NCBI GenBank assembly: GCA_035533255.1 | Contig: DATLUE010000381.1 | Location: forward strand, 1 to 45,292 | Direction: 5' to 3' | DNA from: CAIKMD01 sp035533255 | GTDB lineage: Bacteria; Pseudomonadota; Alphaproteobacteria; ATCC43930; CGMCC-115725 | DNA: 45,292 nucleotides | Shown here: positions 24,870 to 33,011 of the stretch, piece after piece | Layout: each line of letters starts with the position of its first letter | Numbering within the stretch: position 1 is the stretch's first letter | The notes under the pieces: model-generated | Database searches by the model: none | Told to the model about the DNA's origin: nothing | The model's input: the letters and a program-made list of their open reading frames with translations, nothing else | Position numbers and translations under genes: made by a program

Positions 24870-25852
24870 ATCCGGAAGCCGCCGCGCTTGCGGCCTTCCG
24901 AGACATCGAGGAACAGCTCGTCGAGCGGCAATAGGCGCTGGGTCAGGCCTTGCTCGTGCGAATAGCGCAGCAAGGTCTCGATCGTCGTGGCGTTGCGCGG
25001 CGTCAAGCCGTTCTCCCACGGATCGGGCCCCAAGACCTCCTGCTGCTCCTCCCAGGCCTCGCGGTACCAGGCGAGCGGCGCGATGCGCGGATTCTCCATG
25101 CGTTTCAGCGCCGCTGCTTTCGAGCGCTCGAAACTCTTGAAGAGATTGACCGCGACCCAGGGATATTGCGCGACGACCGCCTCGCGCAGCGCCACGACAT
25201 GCATGATCGGGAAGATCCCGGTCTTGCGGAAATAGGCTTGCTCTTCGGCCTTGTGATCGGGAAACAGCCGCGCGACCCGCTTGTCCTTCTTGATGAAGGG
25301 CTCGATCAGGTCGGAATGCAGCACCGCGTCGAGCGCGCCTTCGGCCAGCATTGCCTCGACGCCCTGGTCGTGCTTGAGGCGCGTCAGCTTCAGCCCCGGC
25401 GGCGGCGCGAAGTCGACGTCCTCGTCGATCTCGGCGTACCAGTCGATCGAGCGGTGCGGCACGCCGTATTCGCTCTCCAAGATGCCGCGCAGCCAGTGGA
25501 CGCCCGTCACCTGAAAGGATTTGACGCCGATCTTCTTGCCGATGAGGTCGGTCGGCTTGGCGATGCCCTTGCCGGTGTTGATGAAGACGAAGCCGTGGCG
25601 AAAGCGGCGATGCGGAAAGACCGGCAGCGCGCGGAACGGCAGGCCCTGGTCGCGGGCGATGATGTAGGACGAGCACGAGCATTCGGCGATGTCGAACTCG
25701 CGATTGCGCAGGAAGCGCCAATGCCGCGTCGAGGAATCCATATCGGTCAGGATGGTGAGGTCGATCCCGTCCGGCTGCACCGCGCCTTCCTTCAGCGCAC
25801 GGTGAATCTCGTAATCGCCGCAGGCGAGCGTTAGCGGAATGCGATGGGTCAT
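24866..25852 (-). CDS. Periplasmic-binding-fold protein, 4,5-dihydroxyphthalate decarboxylase-like
   Basis: This 328-aa protein has the NMT1/phosphonate-type binding fold with no signal peptide: LACGDYEIHRALKEG at the start, then DIAECSCSSYIIAR, FVFINTGKGIAKPTDLIGKKIGV and GVHWLRGIL segments. The annotated family, 4,5-dihydroxyphthalate decarboxylase (Pht5-like), has this fold and acts in the cytoplasm on protocatechuate-forming phthalate metabolites, but many homologues are only called ABC binding proteins. It follows the lyase gene by 2 bp on the same strand, so they are co-transcribed. A decarboxylation step next to a cycloisomerase-like lyase would fit aromatic acid catabolism, as inference. 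Confidence 0.75.
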   Translation of the reverse strand: MTHRIPLTLACGDYEIHRALKEGAVQPDGIDLTILTDMDSSTRHWRFLRNREFDIAECSCSSYIIARDQGLPFRALPVFPHRRFRHGFVFINTGKGIAKPTDLIGKKIGVKSFQVTGVHWLRGILESEYGVPHRSIDWYAEIDEDVDFAPPPGLKLTRLKHDQGVEAMLAEGALDAVLHSDLIEPFIKKDKRVARLFPDHKAEEQAYFRKTGIFPIMHVVALREAVVAQYPWVAVNLFKSFERSKAAALKRMENPRIAPLAWYREAWEEQQEVLGPDPWENGLTPRNATTIETLLRYSHEQGLTQRLLPLDELFLDVSEGRKRGGFRI

Positions 25853-25854
25853 CG

Positions 25855-27201
25855 TCAGCCGCGCCCGTGCAGCACGCGGTCGACCATCGCGCCGGCGACG
25901 CCGAGGTAATTGGCCGGATCGACCAGCTTGGCGAGCTCGTCGCGCTTCATGTGGCGCGAAATCTCGGGATCGGCAGCCAACAGATCGAGGAACGAGGCGC
26001 GCTCGGTGATCACCTTGCGGCAGATATCGTAGACCAGATCATGCGCGCGCTGGCGGCCGAGATGCGGCCCCAGCCCCATCATCACCGCTTCCGAGACGAT
26101 CAGCCCGCGCGTCAGGTCGAGATTGGCGCGCATCCGCGCCGGATCGACTTCGAGTCCTTCGAGCAGGAACCGCGCCTGGTTGAGCGCGCCCGAGGCGAGG
26201 CAGAAAATCTCCGGCATCGCGATCCATTCGATCTCCCACGGCCCGGTCGAGCGCTCGTGATCCTCGACCATCGCGTCGAGCAGCGCCGCCACATGCTGTC
26301 GCACCATCGAGGTGCAAGCGACGATGTAGTTGCACGAGATCGGGTTGCGCTTCTGCGGCATGGTGCTGGACGAGCCGCGGCCTTCGGCGAACGGCTCGTA
26401 GACCTCCTCGACCTCGGTCTGCATCATCAGCTTCACGTCGGTCGCGATCTTGCCGAGCGTGCCGGTGACGAGGCCGAGGAAGCAGCCGGTCTCGGCAAAG
26501 CTGTCGCGCATCGTGTGCCAGGCGATCGCCGGCGTGCCGAGGCCGAGCTCTTGCATCAGCGCTTCTTGAACCTTGAGCCCGTCCTGGCCGAGCGAGGCGA
26601 GGGTGCCGGCGGCGCCGCCGAACTCGCCCACCAGAACGCGCGGCCGGAGTTCCTTAAGTCTGGCAATGTGCCGGTCGAATCCCGACAGCAAGGTCGCGGC
26701 CTTGAAGCCGAAGGTGATCGGCACCGCCTGCTGCAGATTGCTGCGTCCCGCCATCGGCGTGTCGCGATATTTTCGCGCGAGGCCGGCGAGAGCCTTGCTG
26801 ATCGCGACGATCTCGGCCTCGACGAGGTCGAGCGCCTCGCGGATTTGCAGCACCGTCGCGGTGTCGGTGATGTCTTGCGTGGTCGCGCCCCAATGGCACC
26901 ACTCGCCGACGCCGCCCGCGCATTTCTTGACGAGTTGCTGCACCACGGGCAGCACCGGATAGCCGATGCGCTCGGTCTGCTTCTTCAAAAGCTCGAAATC
27001 GTATTCCGCGGCCCGGCAATGGCGCACGATCTCCTCGGCCGCCGCGGCGGGAATGATGCCGAGTCGCGCCTGGACGCGCGCCAGCGCCGCTTCGATGTCG
27101 AGATAGCGCTGGACGCGGTTCTCGTCGGAGAACACGCGCCGCATCGCGGCGGTGCTGAAAATATCGCGGAAGATCGCGAAATCGAGAGCGGTCGCGGGCA
27201 T
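25855..27201 (-). CDS. Fumarase/aspartase-superfamily lyase (3-carboxymuconate cycloisomerase- or adenylosuccinate lyase-like)
   Basis: This 448-aa lyase has the superfamily signature GSSTMPQKRNP near residue 280 with the flexible-loop serine, the WGATTQDITDTA segment near 105 and long helical bundles between. The spacing and the QKRNP loop match adenylosuccinate lyase and the pcaB-type 3-carboxy-cis,cis-muconate lactonising enzyme; the two cannot be separated safely by eye. The gene is the first of an operon with the phthalate-decarboxylase-like protein, which favours a catabolic role over purine synthesis. A RIME1-like repeat lies immediately upstream, between it and the TctA-TctB gene. Confidence 0.83.
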   Translation of the reverse strand: MPATALDFAIFRDIFSTAAMRRVFSDENRVQRYLDIEAALARVQARLGIIPAAAAEEIVRHCRAAEYDFELLKKQTERIGYPVLPVVQQLVKKCAGGVGEWCHWGATTQDITDTATVLQIREALDLVEAEIVAISKALAGLARKYRDTPMAGRSNLQQAVPITFGFKAATLLSGFDRHIARLKELRPRVLVGEFGGAAGTLASLGQDGLKVQEALMQELGLGTPAIAWHTMRDSFAETGCFLGLVTGTLGKIATDVKLMMQTEVEEVYEPFAEGRGSSSTMPQKRNPISCNYIVACTSMVRQHVAALLDAMVEDHERSTGPWEIEWIAMPEIFCLASGALNQARFLLEGLEVDPARMRANLDLTRGLIVSEAVMMGLGPHLGRQRAHDLVYDICRKVITERASFLDLLAADPEISRHMKRDELAKLVDPANYLGVAGAMVDRVLHGRG

Positions 27202-27224
27202 GCTGGTCCTTTGGTTCGCGGCGG

Positions 27225-27330
27225 CTAGAGCATTGTCCGGCGAAGTGTGCAGCGGCTCGCCGCAGACAATGCGACAAAATCGAAGAATCGAGAGCGCGAT
27301 CCGAGTCTATCCATCGGATCACGCTCTAAA
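27225..27330. repeat. RIME1-like intergenic palindromic element
   Basis: About 106 bp begin CTAGAGCATTGTCCGG and end with a palindrome of about 14 bp arms (GAGCGCGATCCGA / TCGGATCACGCTC) closing at TCTAAA. Two stem-loops in series, a leading CTAGAGCAT and a closing AGCGnGAT palindrome match my recollection of RIME1 of Rhizobium. It fills the spacer between the lyase and the TctA-TctB gene, overlapping the last 5 bases of the latter. Confidence 0.65.
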
Positions 27331-29359
27331 CGAGGCCGGTCATATCGCGCAAGCCCGGCAGCAGATCGCCGATCAGGGATTGCGGCCAGGGCAGCGAGAA
27401 GATGCGGTCGAACACCAGATAGATCGCCACGGTCGCCACCACGGAGCAAGCGCCGGCGAGCGTCCAGCGCTCGGTGAATTCGAAGCGCATCAGCAGGAAC
27501 GTAAGCAGCGCGAGCGCCGGCAGCAAGCCGATCCCTGCGGCCACGACTAGGAAGCCGATCAGCCAGAGAAAGACCCGTACCGCGCGCAGCTCGAGCGCGG
27601 CGGTGAACACCGTTGCCGTCTCCATCATGGCGGTGCCCGCGAGTTGCGGCGCCTCGGCCGGGCCGACCGGTGCCGCGGCCGGATCGCCGAAAATTTCGGT
27701 CGCCAGGTTGAGCACGGCAAAGAACAGCGCGATCACGCAGGCCGCGTCGGGCACGAGTTTCGCCGCCGGCGGCCACGCGCGCGAGACCCACATGCCGATG
27801 AGGATGACGGCGACGAGGATGACGCTGAACGCCGCGTCGCGGCCGAAATGCAACGAGGCGACGCTGAAATCGCGGAACGCCATCGCCGTGCCGGTGAGAT
27901 GCTTCTTCAGCGGCGGCAGCACCACCCAGAGCGCGCCGGCGAACACCGCCAGCACCACCGGACGCAGCGCCCAGGCCGCGCCGTAGATCTGCGTCGAAAT
28001 GAAGAAATAGCGCTCGAAAATTGCGCCCAGCACGAAGCCCAGGATCAGCGGCGGGCGCGGCCAGCCGAGATGCTTCATCACCCAGCCGAGGGCGCCGAAC
28101 AGCACCAGCGAATAGAGATCGCCCCAGGCTTGCGAGCCTTCGAACGCGCCGAGGAAAATCACCATCAGCACCAGGGGAACCAGGAGTCCCGCCCGCACCG
28201 TGGCGAGCCGGGCAAACAGCCCGCTCGCGGCGATGCAGATCACCGCGCCGATCACATGCGATAGCGTCAGCGTCCAGATGATCGCATAGGTGACGTCGAG
28301 ATGCGTCGTCAGCATCTCCGGTCCGGGCACCAAACCGTGGATCAGGAACGCGCTCAACAGCAGCGCCATCGACGCGCCCGCCGGCACGCCGAAGGCGATC
28401 GTCGGCACCAGGTGACCGCCTTCCTTCGCGTTGTCGGAGGCGATCGCCGCGATCACGCCGCGAATGTCGCCGCGGCCGAAATTCTCGGTGTTCTTTTCGG
28501 TGCGGATCGCGTGGCCATAGGCGATCCAGTCGATCACCGCCGCGCCGAGGCCGGGGACGGCGCCCATGAACGCGCCCATCGTCGAGCAGCGCAGGATCAG
28601 CCACCAATTTTTCAGCGCGTCGTGCCAGCCCTGCCACTGGCCGGCCATGTCGATTTTCGCGCCGCTGTCGGCGCGGGCGATGGACGTACGCGCCGCCGCC
28701 ATGTCGACGAGCTCGGGTATCGCGAAAATGCCGAGGGTGAAAGGCACCAGCGGCAGCTTGTCCCACAAATAGAGCGTGCCGAACGTCCAGCGCAGCGTCC
28801 CGGTCTGCGCGTCGCCGCCGATCATCGCCAGCATCAGGCCGAGGCCGGCGGCGGTCAGGCCCTTGAGCGGCGCCTTGCCCGACAGCACCGCGACCATTGA
28901 GAGGCCGAAGATGCAGAACGACAGCAGCTCGGGCGAGGCGAGATAGAGCACGACCGGCCGCAGCACCGGGATCGCCAGCGCCAGCAACAGCGCGCCGAAA
29001 ATCCCGCCCATCAGCGAGGCGCCATAGCCGGCACCGAAGGCGCGCGCCGCCTGGCCCTGGCGCGCCAGCGGATGGCCGTCGAGGATCGTCGCCGCCGCGC
29101 CCACCGTGCCCGGCACGCCGAACAGCACCGCCGGAATGAGGTCCGAGATCGTGGTCGTCGACGCCATGCCGAGCAGCAGCGCGAAGGCCGAGTAGGTATC
29201 GAGGTGATAGGTGAAGGGTATGAGGATCGCGAGGCCGACCACGCCGCCCAAACCCGGGATCACGCCCAGGCCGAGGCCCAGGATCACCCCGGCGATCATG
29301 ATGAGCAGCCGCGTCGGCTCCAGGATGAGCAGCAGCGCTTGCAGTCCCGCATGGAGCAT
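27326..29359 (-). CDS. Tripartite tricarboxylate transporter, TctA-TctB fusion permease
   Basis: This 677-aa membrane protein joins two subunits. Residues 1-500 are TctA, with the paired glycine/proline motifs GLGLGVIPGLGGVVGLAILIPF and MGAVPGLGAAVIDWIAYGHA and about twelve membrane segments. Residues from about 520 to the end hold four more hydrophobic segments in the arrangement of the small TctB subunit. TTT systems take up citrate, tartrate, phthalates or other carboxylates using a periplasmic TctC receptor and an ion gradient. No TctC gene is adjacent, so the receptor must be encoded elsewhere. The 3' end runs into the RIME1-like element. Confidence 0.88.
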   Translation of the reverse strand: MLHAGLQALLLILEPTRLLIMIAGVILGLGLGVIPGLGGVVGLAILIPFTYHLDTYSAFALLLGMASTTTISDLIPAVLFGVPGTVGAAATILDGHPLARQGQAARAFGAGYGASLMGGIFGALLLALAIPVLRPVVLYLASPELLSFCIFGLSMVAVLSGKAPLKGLTAAGLGLMLAMIGGDAQTGTLRWTFGTLYLWDKLPLVPFTLGIFAIPELVDMAAARTSIARADSGAKIDMAGQWQGWHDALKNWWLILRCSTMGAFMGAVPGLGAAVIDWIAYGHAIRTEKNTENFGRGDIRGVIAAIASDNAKEGGHLVPTIAFGVPAGASMALLLSAFLIHGLVPGPEMLTTHLDVTYAIIWTLTLSHVIGAVICIAASGLFARLATVRAGLLVPLVLMVIFLGAFEGSQAWGDLYSLVLFGALGWVMKHLGWPRPPLILGFVLGAIFERYFFISTQIYGAAWALRPVVLAVFAGALWVVLPPLKKHLTGTAMAFRDFSVASLHFGRDAAFSVILVAVILIGMWVSRAWPPAAKLVPDAACVIALFFAVLNLATEIFGDPAAAPVGPAEAPQLAGTAMMETATVFTAALELRAVRVFLWLIGFLVVAAGIGLLPALALLTFLLMRFEFTERWTLAGACSVVATVAIYLVFDRIFSLPWPQSLIGDLLPGLRDMTGLV

Positions 29360-29408
29360 CGCGCCCTTTTCCTCCCCGGCGTTTCTCGGGCGCTACTAAG
29401 CCTGCGAA

Positions 29409-30032
29409 TTACCCTGCGGTCAATGTCGGGGAGCTGGGCGGCGCGGCGCCGGCCTCTGATTCGACAACGAAAATTGGCTTTGTTCGGAAATTTTCAGTTT
29501 TCGCGACAACACCTCCCGCATCGTCAGCAGAATCGAGGCCGGAGACCGCCACCGCGATCGGGGCCGGCACGGCCTCGCCGAGGCGCCGCGCCTGCCGCCG
29601 CTCCAGCATGACGTAAGCGCGATGCAGCGCGCGATCGATCGCGATCTCGTAGCGCGATACCACGGTCATGGTCGCCGACGCGCAATCGAACACCGTCGCC
29701 ATCTCGGTGTCGTGAAATTGCGGCGAGGTGCGGCGGAAGGCGTTGAACATCTCGGCCTCGGTGCGATAGATGCGCCGCATCCGCCAGGCGCACAGCGCGA
29801 TGCGCTCGACGAGCTGCTCCTCCGCCGCATCGGCGGGCGCGAACGCCTCGCGCTGCTGTTCGAGGAAGCTGCGGAAATCGCCATCCGCTTCGTCGAACGT
29901 CACGAGCTTCTCGGCGCGCAACCCGTGGCGCAGCGCATTGCCTGCGACCATCGTCTTGCCGCGCTCGGTCTTGGGACCGGTGCTTTTCGCCGCGTTGCGC
30001 CGGTTGGCGGCGATTTGTGAGTTGGTTGCCAT
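29409..30032 (-). CDS. Protein with N-terminal NRRNAxxSTGPKT motif, unknown function
   Basis: This 207-aa protein opens with a motif at residues 10-38 (ANRRNAAKSTGPKT, GKTMVAGNALRHGL) found in a large family of uncharacterised, often multicopy bacterial proteins. The rest is helical, with RMRRIYRTEAEMFNAFRRT near residues 83-102, and a variable C-terminal tail. AGGAGG lies 6 bases before the ATG at 30032. The IS1595-type element begins 26 bp upstream of the start and appears to have cut the gene off from its promoter, so it may be silent. Its 3' part contains the 26-bp repeat shared with 881-906. The function is unknown. Confidence 0.72.
   Translation of the reverse strand: MATNSQIAANRRNAAKSTGPKTERGKTMVAGNALRHGLRAEKLVTFDEADGDFRSFLEQQREAFAPADAAEEQLVERIALCAWRMRRIYRTEAEMFNAFRRTSPQFHDTEMATVFDCASATMTVVSRYEIAIDRALHRAYVMLERRQARRLGEAVPAPIAVAVSGLDSADDAGGVVAKTENFRTKPIFVVESEAGAAPPSSPTLTAG
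29471..29496 (-). repeat. 26-bp repeat, copy 2 (matches 881-906)
   Basis: The reverse complement of these bases is identical over 26 positions to 881-906. Here it lies in the coding sequence for the ENFRTKPIF stretch near the C-terminus of the 207-aa protein. A chance match of this length in 45 kb is very unlikely. Confidence 0.75.
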
Positions 30033-30050
30033 GCGGGCCTCCTGGTGAAC

Positions 30051-30058
30051 GCAATTTA
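30051..30058. repeat. Target-site duplication, left copy
   Basis: GCAATTTA directly abuts the left inverted repeat and recurs exactly at 33479-33486 beyond the right inverted repeat. Eight bases is the target duplication length of the IS1595 family as I know it. Confidence 0.9.
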
Positions 30059-30082
30059 CGGAATTATCCCTTTGACAAAGGG
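30059..30082 (+). repeat. Left terminal inverted repeat of the IS1595-type element
   Basis: Twenty-four bases starting CGGAATTATCC and ending in the 15-base near-perfect palindrome CCCTTTGACAAAGGG. The match to the right end is perfect. The -35 box of the transposase promoter lies within it. Confidence 0.93.
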
Positions 30083-30100
30083 GGTCGCTAGGGGTAGATT
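30072..30100 (+). promoter_or_regulatory. Transposase promoter in the left inverted repeat
   Basis: TTGACA (30072-30077), a 17-bp spacer and TAGATT (30095-30100) form a good sigma70-type promoter reading into the transposase gene, whose ATG is at 30128. The -35 box is inside the inverted repeat. Confidence 0.65.
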
Positions 30101-30127
30101 ACGTCCATAAACAAGGACGTTTCTGCC

Positions 30128-31069
30128 ATGAACCTCACCGATCCGATCTTCACCGACGAACGCAAGGCCCGTACCCACATGGAAGCGGTGCGCTGGCCCG
30201 GCGGCGCGACTTGCCCGCATTGCGGCAACATCAACAGCGCCCGCATCTACCCAATCGCCGCGAATGCCAAGGCGAAAATCCGCGAGGGTCTTTACGAGTG
30301 CCAGGAGTGTCACGGCCAATTTACCGTTACGACCGGCACCGTCATGGAAAGTTCGCATGTCCCGCTACATAAGTGGGTGCTGGCCTACCGCCTCATGGCA
30401 TCGGCAAAGAAGGGCATTAGCGCGCACCAGATGCACCGCACGATCGGCGTGACATACAAGACCGCTTGGTTTATGTGCCATCGCATCCGCGAGTCCATGC
30501 GCGACGTGTCGGGCGACAAGCTCGGCGGCGAGGGCAAGATCGTGGAAGCGGACGAAACCTACGTGGGGGGCAAGCCGCGCCGTGGCACGGATGGCCGCAA
30601 GTCCAAAGCCGACCGCAAGACGCCGGTTGCCGTGCTGGTGGAGCGTGGCGGGCGTGCCCGCGCCGTTGTCGTCTCTCACCCGCTCGATGGCGTCTTGAAG
30701 CGCAACATCGCGGAGAACGTCGCCTACGGGACGGAAATGCATACCGACGAACACAAGGCCTATCGCGGCGTCGAGAAGATCACCGGCGCGCCGCATCTGC
30801 ACGTCACGCACTACACGAACGAATTTGCGAAAGAGGACATCCACAGCAACACAGCGGAAAGCTGGAACGCGCTGCTTAAGCGTTCAATCGTCGGCAGCTT
30901 CCACCATGTCTCCCGCGAGCATCTTGGCCGCTATTGCGATGAAGTCTCGTTTCGCTGGAACCGTCGCGGCATGGACGATACCGAGCGCGCTGCCGAAGCG
31001 ATTAAGGGCGGCGAAGGCAAGCGGCTGACTTATCGACCTGCTCGTTCAACGCCTCCGGAACAGGCGTGA
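30128..31069 (+). CDS. IS1595-family transposase
   Basis: This 313-aa transposase has an N-terminal zinc ribbon (C29-x2-C32, C58-x2-C61), a helix-turn-helix-like region around residues 85-125, and a DDE-related catalytic domain in which the third acid is replaced as in IS1595: D142 (EADETYVGG), D207 (MHTDEHKAY), N241 and K251 (HSNTAESWNALLKR). AAGGA lies 11 bases before the ATG. The reading frame is intact, and with perfect ends the element could still move. It lies 45 bp inside the left inverted repeat and is driven by a promoter whose -35 is in that repeat. Confidence 0.94.
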   Translation: MNLTDPIFTDERKARTHMEAVRWPGGATCPHCGNINSARIYPIAANAKAKIREGLYECQECHGQFTVTTGTVMESSHVPLHKWVLAYRLMASAKKGISAHQMHRTIGVTYKTAWFMCHRIRESMRDVSGDKLGGEGKIVEADETYVGGKPRRGTDGRKSKADRKTPVAVLVERGGRARAVVVSHPLDGVLKRNIAENVAYGTEMHTDEHKAYRGVEKITGAPHLHVTHYTNEFAKEDIHSNTAESWNALLKRSIVGSFHHVSREHLGRYCDEVSFRWNRRGMDDTERAAEAIKGGEGKRLTYRPARSTPPEQA

Positions 31070-31089
31070 AATAGAACGCATCCGCCGGA

Positions 31090-31266
31090 TTATGCGGATT
31101 TTGGAGAACCTTTAGCCTTGCGCTTGCGCGCTTCCTTCGCTTTCGCTGCGACCGTTTTTTGTGGCTGATAAGGCGTTGTGAGCGCGCGATGCAACGCTTC
31201 CGTTGCGCGGCGCTCCGTTTCCTCATCCGTATAATTATCCGCTGATTGTTGGGGCTTATTTGGCAT
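31090..31266 (-). CDS. Small basic cargo protein, unknown function
   Basis: A 58-aa protein begins MPNKPQQSADNYTDEETERRATEALHR and ends in a Lys/Ala/Arg-rich tail. I start at 31266, 7 bp after the DUF3800 stop, which suggests coupling; a GTG at 31311 or an ATG at 31299 would overlap the upstream gene. No ribosome-binding site is clear. The TDEETxRRAxEAL pattern looks like a conserved small-protein family, but I cannot name it. Its placement behind the DUF3800 gene suggests a partner, as inference. Confidence 0.55.
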   Translation of the reverse strand: MPNKPQQSADNYTDEETERRATEALHRALTTPYQPQKTVAAKAKEARKRKAKGSPKSA

Positions 31267-31273
31267 CGCGGGC

Positions 31274-32050
31274 CTATTTTGCTGTTGCTTCTCGGGCATC
31301 TCTATTCGCACGCGTCAGACAGCTAGGGCAATAGCAATTAATCGCGCCGAAATGCCGATGAACTAAGCCGTGAATGACGCCGCCTTGGGCATCGAATATC
31401 TTGGTGATTGGATCAAAAAAGCGGCCATCTCCAAATTCATATTTCCGCCAGGTCGCCCAAGCAACGAGGTCGGCCAATTGGATGACGCGTGATGCTTTCG
31501 AATCCGCGAATAGAGGAACCTCTGCCAGATTCCGGAAGTGCCCCCATGACCCGCCGTGAGCCCTGTACTTTCTAGCGAGCATCTGAAGCGGCTTTTCGTG
31601 TTTCATCTCATCCATAACAATTAGACCGCGCTGCCCTTGCTCGGGGGATGACCGGTCATTCAGTCTGGCGAGAAAAAGATTGAAGCGATTGCACATCTCC
31701 TCAAAGGCGAGCGAGACAGGATCGCGCGGACTAGCGGCAGCCTTATCGACGACCACAGCAAAAAGTCGGATGCTACGATGTCCATGCAGGGTATTCAGGG
31801 CGCTAGTGATAAGCTTTTCGCGCGTTGCCCTATCGCGTACCGAGCGCCAAAAATCGCGACCCGCATACATCGGACTGCCGTGTAACTCGATATCATCGGC
31901 GTCGCCCAAGCCGAACCCCGCGACGCAATTATCCGCTGCTTTGATAACGTGATAAAGCCCGCGCTCAAAAACTGCGACACCCCCGAGGACGAAGTGCCGT
32001 TCCTTCGGATTTTCTGCGTCACCGGAATCATCGACATACAAAATGTGCAT
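31274..32050 (-). CDS. DUF3800-family protein (cargo)
   Basis: This 258-aa protein has the DUF3800 hallmarks: YVDDSGD at residues 5-11, a central acidic IVMDEMKHE segment near residue 145 and IQLADLVAWATW near 190. The domain is thought to have an RNase H-like fold with conserved acidic residues and is found in phages, mobile elements and near restriction genes; its activity is not known. The last residues carry CYCPSC. GAGGAAGAG precedes the ATG. It is transcribed opposite to the transposase and coupled to the small basic gene. Whether it acts in defence, in transposition or otherwise is open. Confidence 0.85.
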   Translation of the reverse strand: MHILYVDDSGDAENPKERHFVLGGVAVFERGLYHVIKAADNCVAGFGLGDADDIELHGSPMYAGRDFWRSVRDRATREKLITSALNTLHGHRSIRLFAVVVDKAAASPRDPVSLAFEEMCNRFNLFLARLNDRSSPEQGQRGLIVMDEMKHEKPLQMLARKYRAHGGSWGHFRNLAEVPLFADSKASRVIQLADLVAWATWRKYEFGDGRFFDPITKIFDAQGGVIHGLVHRHFGAINCYCPSCLTRANRDAREATAK

Positions 32051-32366
32051 GCGGTCTCTTCCTCGCGCACGAACGGCAAAACCAACTATAAAAGAAAATG
32101 CAGCCGAGTGGGGCTAAGCCCGCAACGAACCGCGAAAACGCAGCTCTCCCGACCGCAGGCATAAGGTATTACGTGACTCACATTAGCGCAAGATTAACCT
32201 GGCGGTAATTACGGGGCATTTTTATGGCCTAAAAATCCCAGCTCGGTTCCAGACTCGGTTCCAGAAATGTGGATTCTTTCAATGACTTAGCAGAAGAGTC
32301 TTTTAAGTCGTTGATTCAAAATACAAATATATTGACGCGCATAGCCCTGTTGAGGGACACTGCACC
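32051..32366. other. Intergenic region inside the element with short repeats
   Basis: This 316-bp AT-rich stretch separates the divergent DUF3800 and methyltransferase genes. It holds no convincing gene. It contains ATTTTTA...TAAAAAT palindromic arms (32218-32224, 32230-32236), a perfect 12-bp tandem duplication (32242-32253 and 32254-32265), and a TATAGT box on the minus strand near 32080 that could be the -10 of the DUF3800 gene. Confidence 0.6.
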
Positions 32367-33011
32367 ATGCAAAATACCTCCCATGCCGTTATGTCGCAGC
32401 GCGTCGAGGCGACCGATAGCCTCGATGATTTTCCGACGCCGCCTTGGGCAACGCGGGCACTAATCGAGCACATTATCGGCGGCAAGAGTGTAGCCAGCTT
32501 GAACTGCCTAGAGCCAGCCTGCGGCGCGGGCCACATGTCGAAAGTGCTCAAAGAGTATTTCGCGGAAGCGCAGAGCGCAGACATAGCTAATTATGGATAT
32601 GGGGAAGTCCGCGATTTTTTGACGTACCCGTATGCGACCGATACTTACGATTGGATCATCACGAACCCGCCGTTTCGCCTTGCCGAGGAATTTGTTCTCC
32701 GCGCGCTGACATTGGCGCGTGTTGGCGTTGCGATCATCGCGCGCACCGTATTCTTGGAAAGCTCTGGCAGATACCGAGCAATATTCGAGAACACTCCACC
32801 CGCTATATTCGCGCAATTCGTCGAGCGCGTGCCAATGGTCAAGGGACGCTTGGATAAGGCCGCGACGACAGCAACAGGCTATTGCTGGCTGATATGGACG
32901 AAAGAAAAAGCAGTCACACCGCAACTCACATGGATACCACCTTGTAGAAAGGCACTTGAACGTCTCGGCGATTACGACGCGGCGGCCAAACTTAGATCGG
33001 CGGCGGCCTGA
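32367..33011 (+). CDS. N6-adenine-type DNA methyltransferase (orphan, cargo)
   Basis: This 214-aa SAM-dependent methyltransferase has motif I EPACGAGHMS (residues 49-58) and catalytic motif IV NPPF (100-103), the pair seen in amino-methylating DNA methylases; the leading DFPTPPWATRAL is typical of small phage-type N6-adenine enzymes. GAGGGA precedes the ATG. No restriction endonuclease is encoded with it, so it is an orphan. It converges exactly on the helix-turn-helix-like gene, with the two stop codons adjacent. Possible roles are protecting the element's DNA from host restriction or marking its own ends. RNA or protein methylation cannot be excluded. Confidence 0.82.
   Translation: MQNTSHAVMSQRVEATDSLDDFPTPPWATRALIEHIIGGKSVASLNCLEPACGAGHMSKVLKEYFAEAQSADIANYGYGEVRDFLTYPYATDTYDWIITNPPFRLAEEFVLRALTLARVGVAIIARTVFLESSGRYRAIFENTPPAIFAQFVERVPMVKGRLDKAATTATGYCWLIWTKEKAVTPQLTWIPPCRKALERLGDYDAAAKLRSAAA

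Noticed and set aside
25855..27201. Naming the lyase purB
   Set aside because: The signature is shared with cycloisomerases, and the operon partner favours catabolism.
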